From Bacteroidota bacterium (GTDB taxonomy: Bacteria > Bacteroidota > Bacteroidia > B-17B0 > Aurantibacillaceae): a DNA stretch of 64,000 nucleotides. How positions within the stretch are numbered: the stretch's first letter is position 1; every line of letters starts with the position of its first letter. Made by a program: the position numbers and the translations under genes. A model generated the notes under the pieces. It was not told the DNA's origin. It did not search any database and saw only the letters and a program-made list of their open reading frames with translations. Location: NCBI GenBank assembly GCA_013297775.1, contig JAAFIL010000019.1, positions 1 to 64,000 on the forward strand. The letters are read 5' to 3'. Of the stretch, positions 53,101-62,257 are shown piece by piece.

Positions 53101-54399
53101 GTGCCTACGCCCACCGTTGGATGCCCTCCATTTGTGGTTAGTTTTAGCAATACCAGTATTGGTCAATCCAATCAAAGTTGGGATTTTAATAACGGGGCAG
53201 CGTCTATTGCCGCTAACCCCAGTAATTTATACACAGCAGCTGGGCCAAGTAGTTTAACAACCTATAGTGTTAAGTTAGTTGTAGGTAATAACGATGGTTG
53301 TAAAGATTCGTTGGTGAAACTGATTACTATGCTTCCGAGACCCAAAGCACAATTTAGAGTAGATACACCTGCTTGCTCGCCAGCTTTGTTAACGTTTACA
53401 AACCAATCTATTTCAGCGAGTACTTATGTTTGGAACTTTAGCAGTTTTGGCACATCCACTTTAACTTCGCCACAACGCTTGTTTACCAATCCTAGTGCAA
53501 GTAATATTATTTTGCCGATTAACTTAATTGCCACCAATACAAGCGGTTGCCAAGACACCAGTTTTATGTCGTTGGTTGTATTTCCTAAACCCAACTTCTT
53601 TATTTCGGCGTTGCCCGATAGCGGCTGTACGCCTTTACGCGTTACTTTCCCGAGTATTTTTGGTGTAAAAACCTATCAATGGGTATTTGGCGACGGGAAT
53701 GGAAGTTCGGCTAGCAACCCCAATAACACCTTTGTAAATACAACTGCCAGTTTGCGAAGCTATACCGTTCAATTATTTGCTACAGATAACAACGGTTGTA
53801 AAGATACCGCCACTAAACTGATTAAAGTATTCCCGAAACCAGTTGCTCTTTTTGTGGCCGATCCGTTAATTGTATTTGTGCCTACTACGCCTACCAATAT
53901 GTTTAACAAATCAACGGGAGCTGTTTCATATAAATGGGACTTTGGAGATGGCACAGGTACATCAACCGATGTTAATCCAAGTTATTCGTATCAATCGCCA
54001 GGCGAGTACCAAATCACCTTAATAGCAACAAGTGAGCAAGGTTGTAAAGATACCTTCAATTTAGGGTCTAGAATATTAGCCTTAAATGAAAGCGATATAC
54101 AAATTCCGAATGCATTTACACCCAATGTAAACGGCGCATCGGGTAGCGGGTTTTTTGATCCCTTAGATAAAAGCAACGACATTTTTCATCCTGTTGTAAG
54201 AGGGGCTTCTAAATATGAATTGAGTATTTATTCGCGTTGGGGTGAGTTGTTATTTAATACAAAAGACGTAAATGTTGGCTGGGATGGGTATTACAAAGGC
54301 AAACTTTGTACTCAAGATGTTTACGTTTATAAAGTTACCGCTTCTATGTTAGATGGAAAAACATTTAATAAAGTGGGCGATGTTTTATTATTGAAATAA
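50116..54399 (+). CDS. Giant PKD-repeat protein with T9SS type B sorting domain
   Basis: 1427 residues; MIKKLLFSIILFLAALQSFG is a signal peptide. About 15 PKD-like modules of roughly 80 residues follow, each with the WDFGDGSP/WNFGDGTP motif and FTNTS/FSNTS beta core (for example TYTWDFGDGSPISNS and YSWTFGNGNTSN), spaced by proline-rich KP.AxF linkers. The C-terminus is a gliding-motility-type domain: DIQIPNAFTPNVNGASG, YELSIYSRWGELLF and VGWDGYYKGKLCTQDVYVYK. It should be exported by T9SS and displayed at the surface, probably for adhesion. A PD40 protein and PorP/SprF follow, 4 bases and then 4 bases of overlap. Confidence 0.93.
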   Translation: MIKKLLFSIILFLAALQSFGQPCPQIFDYNGILQNRPYWINCTGGVYTVNFQSNQSWGGYSINWGDGSPNTTGASYVANNIINHTYPAVIDTYIVVLTIPGVCTRTGVVVNEKPVNASIQIPLGGVTQACAPAILQFSNSSTDVSKTTKFQWDFGDGSPLANFSYTNAGQIVSHQYNKGTVNCVTQVTLRAQNYCSFGNPTIANFNPIQIFDIDDAAITPDAVTKCFPDRTFTFTNTTNRNCLPQGNTFQRQEWWNLGNYFGLGYDSIVNWRPWPPTLPRVVTYPGIGSYTVMLRDSNLCGIDTAITVVNVVAPPTSGFIAPPGPNCQNVPLTFTNTSSTGYTYRWNFGTGNGFQNFPFGPVTFSYPNPGTYTVTLVALVPGAANSCSDTTRIPITILPSPTSSFTLSPIIGCNTLNNVTFTNTSVAASTYSWTFGNGNTSNLQVPPAQNYTNTGVFTVSLAITGTNTCRNSSIRTLTVFPKPIPNFNPVATCVGALTQFSNTSTSFSVSPNTGYIWTFGDGSPTSTVTNATHIYTLQNTYSVQLVAMNANCKDSIVKTVTVNIKPTANFVFTPTVSCPPFAVSFSNTTANGSSYIWNFGVTPTATSAVVNPSFTYSNAGVSAVNYTIQLISGTGAGCADTMRRVVQVLPRPTAQYSANTIPGCSPFPQTFTNTSLNANAYIWNFGDGTPTVTTTSPSHLYANATLSLQTYTCQLVALNSSGCSDTTTKVITVYPKPFTTFTMLPGTGCSPLTINFPSVLGLTSYTWDFGDGSPISNSTNPVHTFTNFGVTNQTFTVTLIGANGFGCKDTSFGFPVIFPKPTAGFNMSNNVVCSPFNITFTNTSQNGSSSIWNFGDGTPTVSVTSPVHTFTNSLLVLPNVYTVQLTTINNSGCSDVAIKTVTILPEAIANLTLSTNSGCTPLAVNFTGGTTITTFTWNFGDGSPPDNQQNPIYTYSNTTQATQQYTVSLKGTNSFGCRDSVNSVVSIFPKPVPNFVPTPTVGCPPFVVSFSNTSIGQSNQSWDFNNGAASIAANPSNLYTAAGPSSLTTYSVKLVVGNNDGCKDSLVKLITMLPRPKAQFRVDTPACSPALLTFTNQSISASTYVWNFSSFGTSTLTSPQRLFTNPSASNIILPINLIATNTSGCQDTSFMSLVVFPKPNFFISALPDSGCTPLRVTFPSIFGVKTYQWVFGDGNGSSASNPNNTFVNTTASLRSYTVQLFATDNNGCKDTATKLIKVFPKPVALFVADPLIVFVPTTPTNMFNKSTGAVSYKWDFGDGTGTSTDVNPSYSYQSPGEYQITLIATSEQGCKDTFNLGSRILALNESDIQIPNAFTPNVNGASGSGFFDPLDKSNDIFHPVVRGASKYELSIYSRWGELLFNTKDVNVGWDGYYKGKLCTQDVYVYKVTASMLDGKTFNKVGDVLLLK

Positions 54400-54403
54400 G
54401 TGT

Positions 54404-55972
54404 ATGAAATTTTTAAAGAAACCTTTATTTATAGCATTATCCGTTTTATTCAGTTTATCTGTATCTGCACAAAGTGATAAGAAAAAAATAAAAAACTATT
54501 TAAAAGAAGGCGATGCTAATTTTCAGATAGAAGATTATTATAATGGACTTCTTCAATATAACAATGTTTTAGCCCTTGATGCTAAAAACGATAAAGCGAA
54601 TTTATATGCGGCCATTTGTAAGGTAAGATTGGGGTATGCAGCCGACTCGTGTTTAACCAATGTGCCGCGTTTACAAACTTCGATGTTGCCCGACGCGCGT
54701 TACTATTTAGCCAAAATAAAACATAAACAAAAAAATCCGGATGAGGCCATTGCACTCTTAAACACTTACATTTTACAAGCTAAGAAAAACCGTATGCACA
54801 CCGACGAGGAGGTAGATTATTTGTTAGGTGTATGCAAATCGGCCAAGAGAGAAATGGCAAAGCCGCACCGCTCCGTTATAAAAAATATGGGTAAAGCCAT
54901 CAATTCGGAGGCTGCCGATTATGTACCTGTTATTTTACCCGATGAAAGCACACTTTACTTTACCTCTAGGCGCGCAGGCAGTAGTAACAATACCAAAGAT
55001 GAAGTAGGGATTTATAAAGAAGACGTGTATGTATCTTACAAAGATGGCGAAGTTTGGAAGCCCGCACAAAACATTGGTTCACCAATTAATACCACCAACA
55101 ACGATGCGTGCGTGGCTATTAGTCCCGACGGGCAGCGCATGATTATTTACCGCACGGCTGCTGATAAAATCAGTGGCGATTTGTATATAACCCATATTGA
55201 TGTAAATAATAAATGGACCGAACCTCAATTACTAGGTAAAGAAATAAATTCACAATTTATAGAAACGAGTGCATGTTTTAGCAACGATACAAGCGAAATT
55301 TATTTTAGCAGTAACCGCCCCGGAGGCTACGGTGGCAAAGATATTTATCGCATTAAAAAATTACCCAATGGGCGTTGGGCTTTACCTTATAACTTAGGTA
55401 ACACCATTAATACACCTTACGATGATGATGCCCCTTTCTTACATCCAGATGGGGTTACACTTTATTTTAGCTCGAAGGGACACACCACAATGGGCGAATT
55501 TGATGTATTTAGAAGTGTGTTAAACGAAGAAACCAATCAGTTTTCGTTAGCTGAAAATTTAGGGTATCCAATCAATAGTGTAGGGAACGATATTTTCTTT
55601 GTGCTAAATGTAGATGGTCAAAAAGGCTTTTATTCATCAGTAAAAGAAGATACTTATGGTGGAAGCGATGTGTATGAAATTGACACCCGTTTTGGCGATA
55701 ATGATTTAAAAGTAAAACAATGCTGGTTAATGAAAGGCGATAAAATGGGTAAAGCTAAAATTACCTTACTCGATAATGAAACCAATAAAGTAAGTGGTAT
55801 TTATTTATCCAATCCCAATACTGGAAAATTCATTTTAGTAATGAACCCACTAAAAAGTTACAAAGCTATTGTACAAGAAGACGGCTATCAAAATTTGGTG
55901 GTAGAGATTGAGCCTTTGGCCTTTGATAAAACAGATAAAGATTTAGAATTCAAATTGATTAAAAAACAATGA
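54404..55972 (+). CDS. Exported PD40 beta-propeller protein with TPR, no OmpA domain
   Basis: 522 residues; MKFLKKPLFIALSVLFSLSV is a signal peptide cleaved near SAQ. TPR-like helices (30-130; DYYNGLLQYNNVLALDAKND) precede a PD40/WD40-like propeller with blades such as LYFTSRRAGS, IYFSSNRPGGYGGKDIY and LYFSSKGHTTMGEFDVF, then a carboxypeptidase-regulatory-like module (KITLLDNETNKVSGIYLSNP). The architecture matches the PorE-like protein at 20.2 kb but it stops before an OmpA domain. It lies between a T9SS cargo and a PorP/SprF gene and probably helps attach that cargo. The 3' end overlaps PorP by 4 bases. Confidence 0.9.
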   Translation: MKFLKKPLFIALSVLFSLSVSAQSDKKKIKNYLKEGDANFQIEDYYNGLLQYNNVLALDAKNDKANLYAAICKVRLGYAADSCLTNVPRLQTSMLPDARYYLAKIKHKQKNPDEAIALLNTYILQAKKNRMHTDEEVDYLLGVCKSAKREMAKPHRSVIKNMGKAINSEAADYVPVILPDESTLYFTSRRAGSSNNTKDEVGIYKEDVYVSYKDGEVWKPAQNIGSPINTTNNDACVAISPDGQRMIIYRTAADKISGDLYITHIDVNNKWTEPQLLGKEINSQFIETSACFSNDTSEIYFSSNRPGGYGGKDIYRIKKLPNGRWALPYNLGNTINTPYDDDAPFLHPDGVTLYFSSKGHTTMGEFDVFRSVLNEETNQFSLAENLGYPINSVGNDIFFVLNVDGQKGFYSSVKEDTYGGSDVYEIDTRFGDNDLKVKQCWLMKGDKMGKAKITLLDNETNKVSGIYLSNPNTGKFILVMNPLKSYKAIVQEDGYQNLVVEIEPLAFDKTDKDLEFKLIKKQ

Positions 55973-56973
55973 AATTAAAAAATTACATACTTCCTATTTG
56001 GCTTATTCTGTTTGCCTTTCGTGGCTTGGCACAAGACCCTCAGTTTACACAGTTTTATGCCAACACCATGTATCTTAATCCTGCATTTACAGGGTTAACC
56101 TACGAACACCGCTTTGCAGTGGCTTTACGCAACCAGTGGCCTGGCGTTAGACGTACCTATCAAACAGGCATGTTTAGTTACGATTATAATTTAAGCGATT
56201 TGAACAGTGGTATTGGTGGATTTGTGATGCAAGATGTGGCAGGTACTTCCCGGTTGATCCACACACAAGGTGGGCTTAGTTATTCGTATCGTTTTAAAGT
56301 AGATAAAAACTCAGAAATGCGGGCAGGCTTGCAAGTAGCGATGAATCAAAAACGCTTAGATTATACCAAACTTATTTTTAACGATCAATTTATTAATGGT
56401 GCCAATGTATCGCAAGATGCCTTACAAATTGAACGGGTGAATTATTTAGATATTGGTGCTGGAGCAGTTTATAACACCACTAATTTTTGGATAGGAGTAG
56501 CCGCTAAACACCTCAATCAGCCCAACGCTAGCTTTATTGCAAATGTAGAGCCACTTCCCATTTATTTTAATTTACACGGTGGTTACCGTTACATTATTAC
56601 GGCCCGTGGCTCGGGTAAAACCAAGTTAGAAGAGTTTGTGAGTGCCTCTATTCATTATAGACGGCAACAGCGTTACGACCAGTTAGACATTGGGGCTTAT
56701 TATTTTAAAGATTTTATTCAGTTTGGTTTATGGTACCGGGGCTTACCTTACAAACGTTATAAACCAGGCTTTGGTAGCCGCGAGAGTATTAGTGTGTTAG
56801 TAGGAATCGAAATACCTGATCGGTTTTTTAAGATTGGGTATAGTTACGATTTAACGGTATCACGCTTGGGTGTAAATAACTCGCAAGGGGCGCACGAAAT
56901 TACGATGGTTTATGAATTAGCCAAAAAGAAAAAACGTAACAAACGGGTTGTTGTGAGTTGCCCTAAATTTTAA
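55969..56973 (+). CDS. porP: PorP/SprF family T9SS outer-membrane protein (second copy)
   Basis: 334 residues; MKLKNYILPIWLILFAFRGL is a signal peptide cleaved after LAQ. QFTQFYANTMYLNPAFTG is the family N-terminal signature and the middle has SIGYSYRF-like strands (GLSYSYRFKVDKNSEMRAG). A lysine-rich C-terminal tail (AKKKKRNKRVVVS) is unusual for a barrel end. It overlaps the PD40 gene by 4 bases, so the three genes (cargo, PD40, PorP) are one operon. It is paralogous with the 36.1 kb PorP. Confidence 0.9.
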   Translation: MKLKNYILPIWLILFAFRGLAQDPQFTQFYANTMYLNPAFTGLTYEHRFAVALRNQWPGVRRTYQTGMFSYDYNLSDLNSGIGGFVMQDVAGTSRLIHTQGGLSYSYRFKVDKNSEMRAGLQVAMNQKRLDYTKLIFNDQFINGANVSQDALQIERVNYLDIGAGAVYNTTNFWIGVAAKHLNQPNASFIANVEPLPIYFNLHGGYRYIITARGSGKTKLEEFVSASIHYRRQQRYDQLDIGAYYFKDFIQFGLWYRGLPYKRYKPGFGSRESISVLVGIEIPDRFFKIGYSYDLTVSRLGVNNSQGAHEITMVYELAKKKKRNKRVVVSCPKF

Positions 56974-57153
56974 TGGTACGTTTCTTCAATCATTAAATAA
57001 AGCTAGGTTACCTCTCCTTTCTAAGCTAAAAACTATTCAGTAATCTTGTTTATTTCTTTTTCATTTAGCCTTTTGTATAAGGTGCTTGTCTAATTTTAAG
57101 CACTATTTCACTCATTATTGGCTCTATTCTTAAAAATCTAAAGTCTAAATCAT

Positions 57154-57161
57154 TATATTTG
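57154..57161 (+). promoter_or_regulatory. -7 box for the third giant cargo gene, very close to its ATG
   Basis: TATATTTG is a perfect match to TAnnTTTG and ends nine bases before the ATG at 57170, predicting an almost leaderless transcript. Confidence 0.55.
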
Positions 57162-57169
57162 AGTAGTTT

Positions 57170-60100
57170 ATGAAAAAGTTTAAACTCCTTTTTAAGGCGT
57201 GTATTTTTATACTCATTCCGCTATCGTCTTTTGCACAGCGGAGTAAACACGGTGCTTTAACCGTTGTAGCGGCTAATACACGCATCAACGAATATACTAG
57301 CTTAACCGCCAATGCTACTGCGGGCAATTCTACTATAACCGTTGCCAATAACAATTTGAATGCTAATGGTCGCTTTACTTCCGCGCTTCAGGTGGGCGAT
57401 TTGGTTATGATTATTCAAATGCAAGGCGCGCTTATTAAAACATTTAACGCCGTAGCGGGACAAGATTCAACGTATGGCGAAATTTTAAATTATAACAACT
57501 GCGGGCGCTACGAGTTTCATCAAGTATTTGCTTTGCCTAATGCAACTAGCATTGTATTAGATTGTGGCTTACTCAATAATTACTCCTCTTCAGGAAAAAC
57601 ACAAATTGTGCGTGTGCCGCGTTTATCGGCACTTACTGTAAACGCTGGGGCATCTATTACAGGCGATGCGTGGAATGGCACTATTGGCGGTATTGTTAGT
57701 GCAGAAGTAAACGGAGTAACCGTTATTAATGGTACGGTGGTGGCAACAGGTCTAGGCTTTAAGGGTGGCGCAGCAGCTAATGATAATAATTATGGGGGGC
57801 AGCGGTATGTGGATATGAACGTAGGCTACCCAGAAGGGGGCGAGAAAGGTGAAAGTATTGCGGGTTCTCAAGCCGATTTAGCAGCTTTGTATAACGGTAA
57901 ACACTCGCGTGGCGCACCTGCTAATGGAGGCGGAGGTGGCAACTCTCATAATGCGGGTGGCGGCGGTGGTGCCAATGCAGGCATACCTGCAACGTGGCGA
58001 GGCTATGGCATTGTTAACCCAGCTTTCAATGCCAGTTATAACTTAGAATTTGCTGGTCGCGCAGCTATTGTTTCATCGGGCGGTGGAAAAGGTGGATATG
58101 CTTATTCAAGTGCTGGACTTAACCCAACCACTAATGGTCCCAATCTCGGTGCTTGGGGCGGAGATGGTCGTAAAAACAACGGTGGCTTTGGGGGTCGCCC
58201 TTTAGATTATAGTTCGGGGCGTATTTTTTTAGGCGGCGGCGGCGGTGCTGGTCATGTTAACGATATTGGTGGCTCTGTAACGGGAGGCACTGGAGGTAAC
58301 GGTGGTGGACTAATTTATTTTATTACTTATGGCAATGTTAGTGGTACAGGTGTTGTAGTTACAAATGGTAGTAATGGCATTAGTGCGACGGGACCTTTTC
58401 CTGGTTTCGGCTCCTCGTCTTTTGTTGGCATCGACTCTGGCGGCGGCGGCGGCGGTGGTGGCACTATTTTTTTTAACACAACTGGTACTGTAAGTGGTAT
58501 TACTTTAACTGCCAATGGCGGTGTAGGTGGCAGTCAAATTATTGTAAAAGGTGGTTTCGCCCCTCCTATAGTTAATGAAGCTGAAGGGCCAGGTGGTGGT
58601 GGCGGCGGCGGTTACATTGCTCTCTCGGCAGGAGCTCCAACACAAAATGTACTAGGTGCAAATAGCGGCACCACCAACACACAATCTATGCCTTTATTTC
58701 CGCCTAATGGTGCTACCAATGGCGCGCCTGGCTTAAGCAACCAAAGTATAACATTATTTACCTTAACCGCCAATCCAGTTACAGTTTGTGTAAATAACGC
58801 CGCTACTCTAACGGCTAACTCCAATAATGCAACGGCTAGTTATTTTTGGTATAACGCTTTAACAGGGCCTTCGCAACTGGCAACTGGTGCGGTTTACACC
58901 ACTTCGGTATTTACTACACCAGGTACTTATACTTTTTTTGTAGGGATGTGTCCAGGTAACTACCGTGTACCAGTTATTGTAACGGTTAATGGTCCCATAC
59001 TAACCCTCAACTCAGCCTCTATTTGCATTGGACAATCGGCTTTGCTTACTGCTAATGGAGCAAGCACTTATACGTGGTCAACTGGTCCTAATACTTCTAC
59101 AATTAGTGTTAACCCAGCCATTACCAGTGTTTATACGGTTACTGGCTCTTTAAACGGTTGCTCATCGTTTACAACCGCTACGGTTACAGTCAATACCGCT
59201 TCTACCATTGCCGTTAGTTCGGCTACTATTTGTGCTGGGCAAAACGCTACTTTAACAGCGGGCCCTGCAACTTCTTACACTTGGTCTAATGGCGGAAACA
59301 TTTCTACAAATGCAGTTGCACCGGCATTAACAACCGTTTATACACTAACGGCCAACATAGGCGGTTGCAATGTGGTGAATACAGGAACTGTAACGGTTAA
59401 TCCGCTGCCTATTACAAGTGCCAACTCGGCTACTATATGCGCGGGAAACAGTGCCACACTTACGGCAAGCGGTGCCACTACTTATTCTTGGTCAACAACT
59501 GCGCTTAGCAATTCTATCGTAGTAAGCCCAGCTATTACAACTAATTATACCGTAACAGGTTTTCAAAATGGATGCAGCACTTCAACTGTGGTTTCAGTAG
59601 TTATTTCAACGATTGGTACTTTGCCTGTTAATTCGGCAACAATTTGTGCCGGACAAAATGCCACATTAACGGCTGGCCCTGCTACTTCTTACAGTTGGTC
59701 AACGGGACCTACTACCAATAGCATTGTGGTTAGCCCCCTTGTTACTACTTCGTATAGTTTAGCGGCAAATGTTGGCGGTTGCTTATTTACTGGCAATGCA
59801 ACGGTTTCCGTAACAAATCCGGCCACCGTGGTTGTTAACCAACCTGTTATTTGTGCCGGACAAAGCACCACGCTTATAGCCGCAGGGGCAACTACTTACT
59901 CTTGGTCAACAGGAGCGATAAGCAATTCCATTGTGGTATCGCCCGCAGCTACCACCATTTATACAGTTACAGGAAACCCTGGAAGTTGCGCTACTATTAC
60001 TGTTGCCACAGTTATTGTGAACCCTACTCCGACAGTAGCAAGTGGCAATGCTTCTATTTGTGCTGGGCAATCGGTTACGCTCAGTGCCGTTGGAGCCACC

Positions 60101-62248
60101 ACTTATTTATGGAACGACGGTACACCTACTGCAAGTAATGTGGTTACACCTGCCAGCAGTACCATTTATACCGTTACTGGAAGCATTGGTTCGTGTACCG
60201 CTTCGGCAACAGCTTTTGTTTTAGTTAATGCTGTTCCAACCATTGCCATTACCAATGTTACCATTTGTGCCGGGCAAACCGCAACCATTACTCCTGCGGG
60301 GGCCACGCAATATACGTTTGATCCAGGTGGAATAAATTCAGTTGGCTCATCGTTTACTATCAGTCCCGCAGTTACGAGTACTTATGCAGTTGTTGGGAGT
60401 AGTAACACCTGTACTGGTACTGGTTCAATCAGCATAACCATTGGTGCTAATTTATCCATTGCAGTAGCTAACGCTACTGTTTGTAGTGGGAATGCAGTTG
60501 TGTTAACCGCTACCAGCACGGCCAGCAGTTATACATGGAGTACAGGAGCAAACACCAACTCGATTAGTGTTTCGCCAAGTGTTAACAGTACTTATACTGT
60601 AAGCGGATCAGATGGTGTGTGCTCGGGCTCAACAACGGTGCAAGTAGCAATAGGTTCAACGCCAACATTGAGTATAACTGCTACTGCCATTTGCGCTGGG
60701 CAAACCAGTACCCTCACCGCTAGTGGAGCTAATACTTATACTTGGCTACCGAATGGTTTTCTAACCCCAAGTATTACCGCTACCCCTGTGGCTAATGTGG
60801 TTTATACTGTTATAGGAAATGCAGGAAGTTGCGATGGCTTTTCGGTTTACACCTTATCGGTTACGCCTAATCCTGTTGTAACGGTTGCCTCTCAAAGCGT
60901 TTGCAATGGCGGAACAGCAACGTTAACCGCTAATGGTGCTACTACTTATAACTGGATACCTTCTAATATTAATAGCAACACGCTAACCGTTAGCCCTGTG
61001 GCTAACACCGTTTACACCGTTATTGGTTCTGTTGGAAACTGCACCACGCAAGCAACCGCTAGTGTAACATTGGTTAGTGGGTTTAATTTAAACATTGGCG
61101 ATGTCAACATTTGTAGTGGTCAATCGGCAACGCTTAATGCCTCGGCGGGTAATACGTTTACTTGGTCAACAGGGGCAAACACCTCTAGTATTGCTGTTAG
61201 CCCTACTATTAGTACTAACTATTCGGTAACGGCTGCACTTGGCAGTTGTATCAATTCTACCTTTGCAACAGTTTATGTATTTTCGGCACCATCACTTTCG
61301 GTTAACCAAGCGGCAATGGTACTTTGCCGAGGCGAGAACACCACGCTTAACGCCAGCGGCGCCTTAACTTATACGTGGTTACCAGGTAATCAAAATACAT
61401 CACTTATTACTGTAACCCCAAGTGTAAGCACTATTTATACGGTTAGTTCATCGGCCAATAATTGCGTTAGTTCTCGCACGTTAGCGGTTTTTGTAAATAC
61501 TATTCCAACTTTATCGGTAAACATAAATAGTTTTGAAATTTGTAAAGGAGAAGAGATAGAAGTATTGGTAAGTGGTGCGGCAACTTATACCTTGTCAACC
61601 CCTCAATTTAATACTAGTTTCCCGCCATTTCGTTTTAGGCCAAATGCAAACACCACCTTAACCCTAACAGGTGCTAATGGAAATTGCACAAGCACCACTA
61701 CTGCGTTTATTACTGTGCATGTGGTAAATGCTTCGTTTACAGAAGAAACCAATTACGTCAATTATCCAGCGTATATTAATTTTACGAATACTTCAACACC
61801 GTTGAGTACCATTAGTTGGGATTTTGGTAATGGCGTTAGTATGGGAGCTGTTCAGCAACCTAGAGTTTTGTTTGAAGATCCTCGAAAATATTTGGTGTCG
61901 TTAGTGGCCATTGATGCGTTTGGATGTAAAGATACCTTGATGAAATTAATTGAAGCAGGGTGCGGAAGCGGCGATATTTATATTCCTAATAGCTTTACAC
62001 CAAATAATGATAAGATTAACGATGAGTTTGCAATTGTTGGCCCTGCGGTTTGTATCTCTAATTTTTCGGGACGTATTTTTGACCGCTGGGGCGAAGTGTT
62101 ATTTACTTGGAGCGATATTAGTAGCAAATGGGATGGTCGTTTTAAAGGTAAAGATATTGAGCAAGGTACTTATGCCTATCAACTCGAATACCAAGTACCA
62201 GGCGGCAAAACCATTGTTAAAACGGGTCATATTTTAGTGATACGTTAA
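57170..62248 (+). CDS. Giant Gly-rich and Ig-repeat surface protein with T9SS type B sorting domain
   Basis: 1692 residues; MKKFKLLFKACIFILIPLSS is a signal peptide cleaved near FAQ. Residues 30-200 are beta-rich; about 205-470 is glycine-rich (GGGGGNSHNAGGGGG, GGGGGGGGTIFF), resembling the glycine-rich beta-helical adhesin segment found in surface proteins. Some 14 repeats of about 70-75 residues follow, each near ICAGQNATLTAGPATSYTWS, then a PKD-like module (ISWDFGNGVSMG), then the type B sorting domain (IPNSFTPNNDKINDEF, FDRWGEVLFTWS, KGKDIEQGTYAYQLEY). Repeats are near-identical in protein yet differ in codons, implying old duplications kept by selection. The PorP gene before it (55969-56973) belongs to another operon. 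Confidence 0.92.
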   Translation: MKKFKLLFKACIFILIPLSSFAQRSKHGALTVVAANTRINEYTSLTANATAGNSTITVANNNLNANGRFTSALQVGDLVMIIQMQGALIKTFNAVAGQDSTYGEILNYNNCGRYEFHQVFALPNATSIVLDCGLLNNYSSSGKTQIVRVPRLSALTVNAGASITGDAWNGTIGGIVSAEVNGVTVINGTVVATGLGFKGGAAANDNNYGGQRYVDMNVGYPEGGEKGESIAGSQADLAALYNGKHSRGAPANGGGGGNSHNAGGGGGANAGIPATWRGYGIVNPAFNASYNLEFAGRAAIVSSGGGKGGYAYSSAGLNPTTNGPNLGAWGGDGRKNNGGFGGRPLDYSSGRIFLGGGGGAGHVNDIGGSVTGGTGGNGGGLIYFITYGNVSGTGVVVTNGSNGISATGPFPGFGSSSFVGIDSGGGGGGGGTIFFNTTGTVSGITLTANGGVGGSQIIVKGGFAPPIVNEAEGPGGGGGGGYIALSAGAPTQNVLGANSGTTNTQSMPLFPPNGATNGAPGLSNQSITLFTLTANPVTVCVNNAATLTANSNNATASYFWYNALTGPSQLATGAVYTTSVFTTPGTYTFFVGMCPGNYRVPVIVTVNGPILTLNSASICIGQSALLTANGASTYTWSTGPNTSTISVNPAITSVYTVTGSLNGCSSFTTATVTVNTASTIAVSSATICAGQNATLTAGPATSYTWSNGGNISTNAVAPALTTVYTLTANIGGCNVVNTGTVTVNPLPITSANSATICAGNSATLTASGATTYSWSTTALSNSIVVSPAITTNYTVTGFQNGCSTSTVVSVVISTIGTLPVNSATICAGQNATLTAGPATSYSWSTGPTTNSIVVSPLVTTSYSLAANVGGCLFTGNATVSVTNPATVVVNQPVICAGQSTTLIAAGATTYSWSTGAISNSIVVSPAATTIYTVTGNPGSCATITVATVIVNPTPTVASGNASICAGQSVTLSAVGATTYLWNDGTPTASNVVTPASSTIYTVTGSIGSCTASATAFVLVNAVPTIAITNVTICAGQTATITPAGATQYTFDPGGINSVGSSFTISPAVTSTYAVVGSSNTCTGTGSISITIGANLSIAVANATVCSGNAVVLTATSTASSYTWSTGANTNSISVSPSVNSTYTVSGSDGVCSGSTTVQVAIGSTPTLSITATAICAGQTSTLTASGANTYTWLPNGFLTPSITATPVANVVYTVIGNAGSCDGFSVYTLSVTPNPVVTVASQSVCNGGTATLTANGATTYNWIPSNINSNTLTVSPVANTVYTVIGSVGNCTTQATASVTLVSGFNLNIGDVNICSGQSATLNASAGNTFTWSTGANTSSIAVSPTISTNYSVTAALGSCINSTFATVYVFSAPSLSVNQAAMVLCRGENTTLNASGALTYTWLPGNQNTSLITVTPSVSTIYTVSSSANNCVSSRTLAVFVNTIPTLSVNINSFEICKGEEIEVLVSGAATYTLSTPQFNTSFPPFRFRPNANTTLTLTGANGNCTSTTTAFITVHVVNASFTEETNYVNYPAYINFTNTSTPLSTISWDFGNGVSMGAVQQPRVLFEDPRKYLVSLVAIDAFGCKDTLMKLIEAGCGSGDIYIPNSFTPNNDKINDEFAIVGPAVCISNFSGRIFDRWGEVLFTWSDISSKWDGRFKGKDIEQGTYAYQLEYQVPGGKTIVKTGHILVIR

Positions 62249-62257
62249 CCCTCCAAA

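Noticed and set aside
58327-58515. A 62-residue Pro- and Val-rich (-) open frame
   Set aside because: It is antisense to the glycine-rich region of the large cargo gene; the proline run is simply the complement of the glycine codons.
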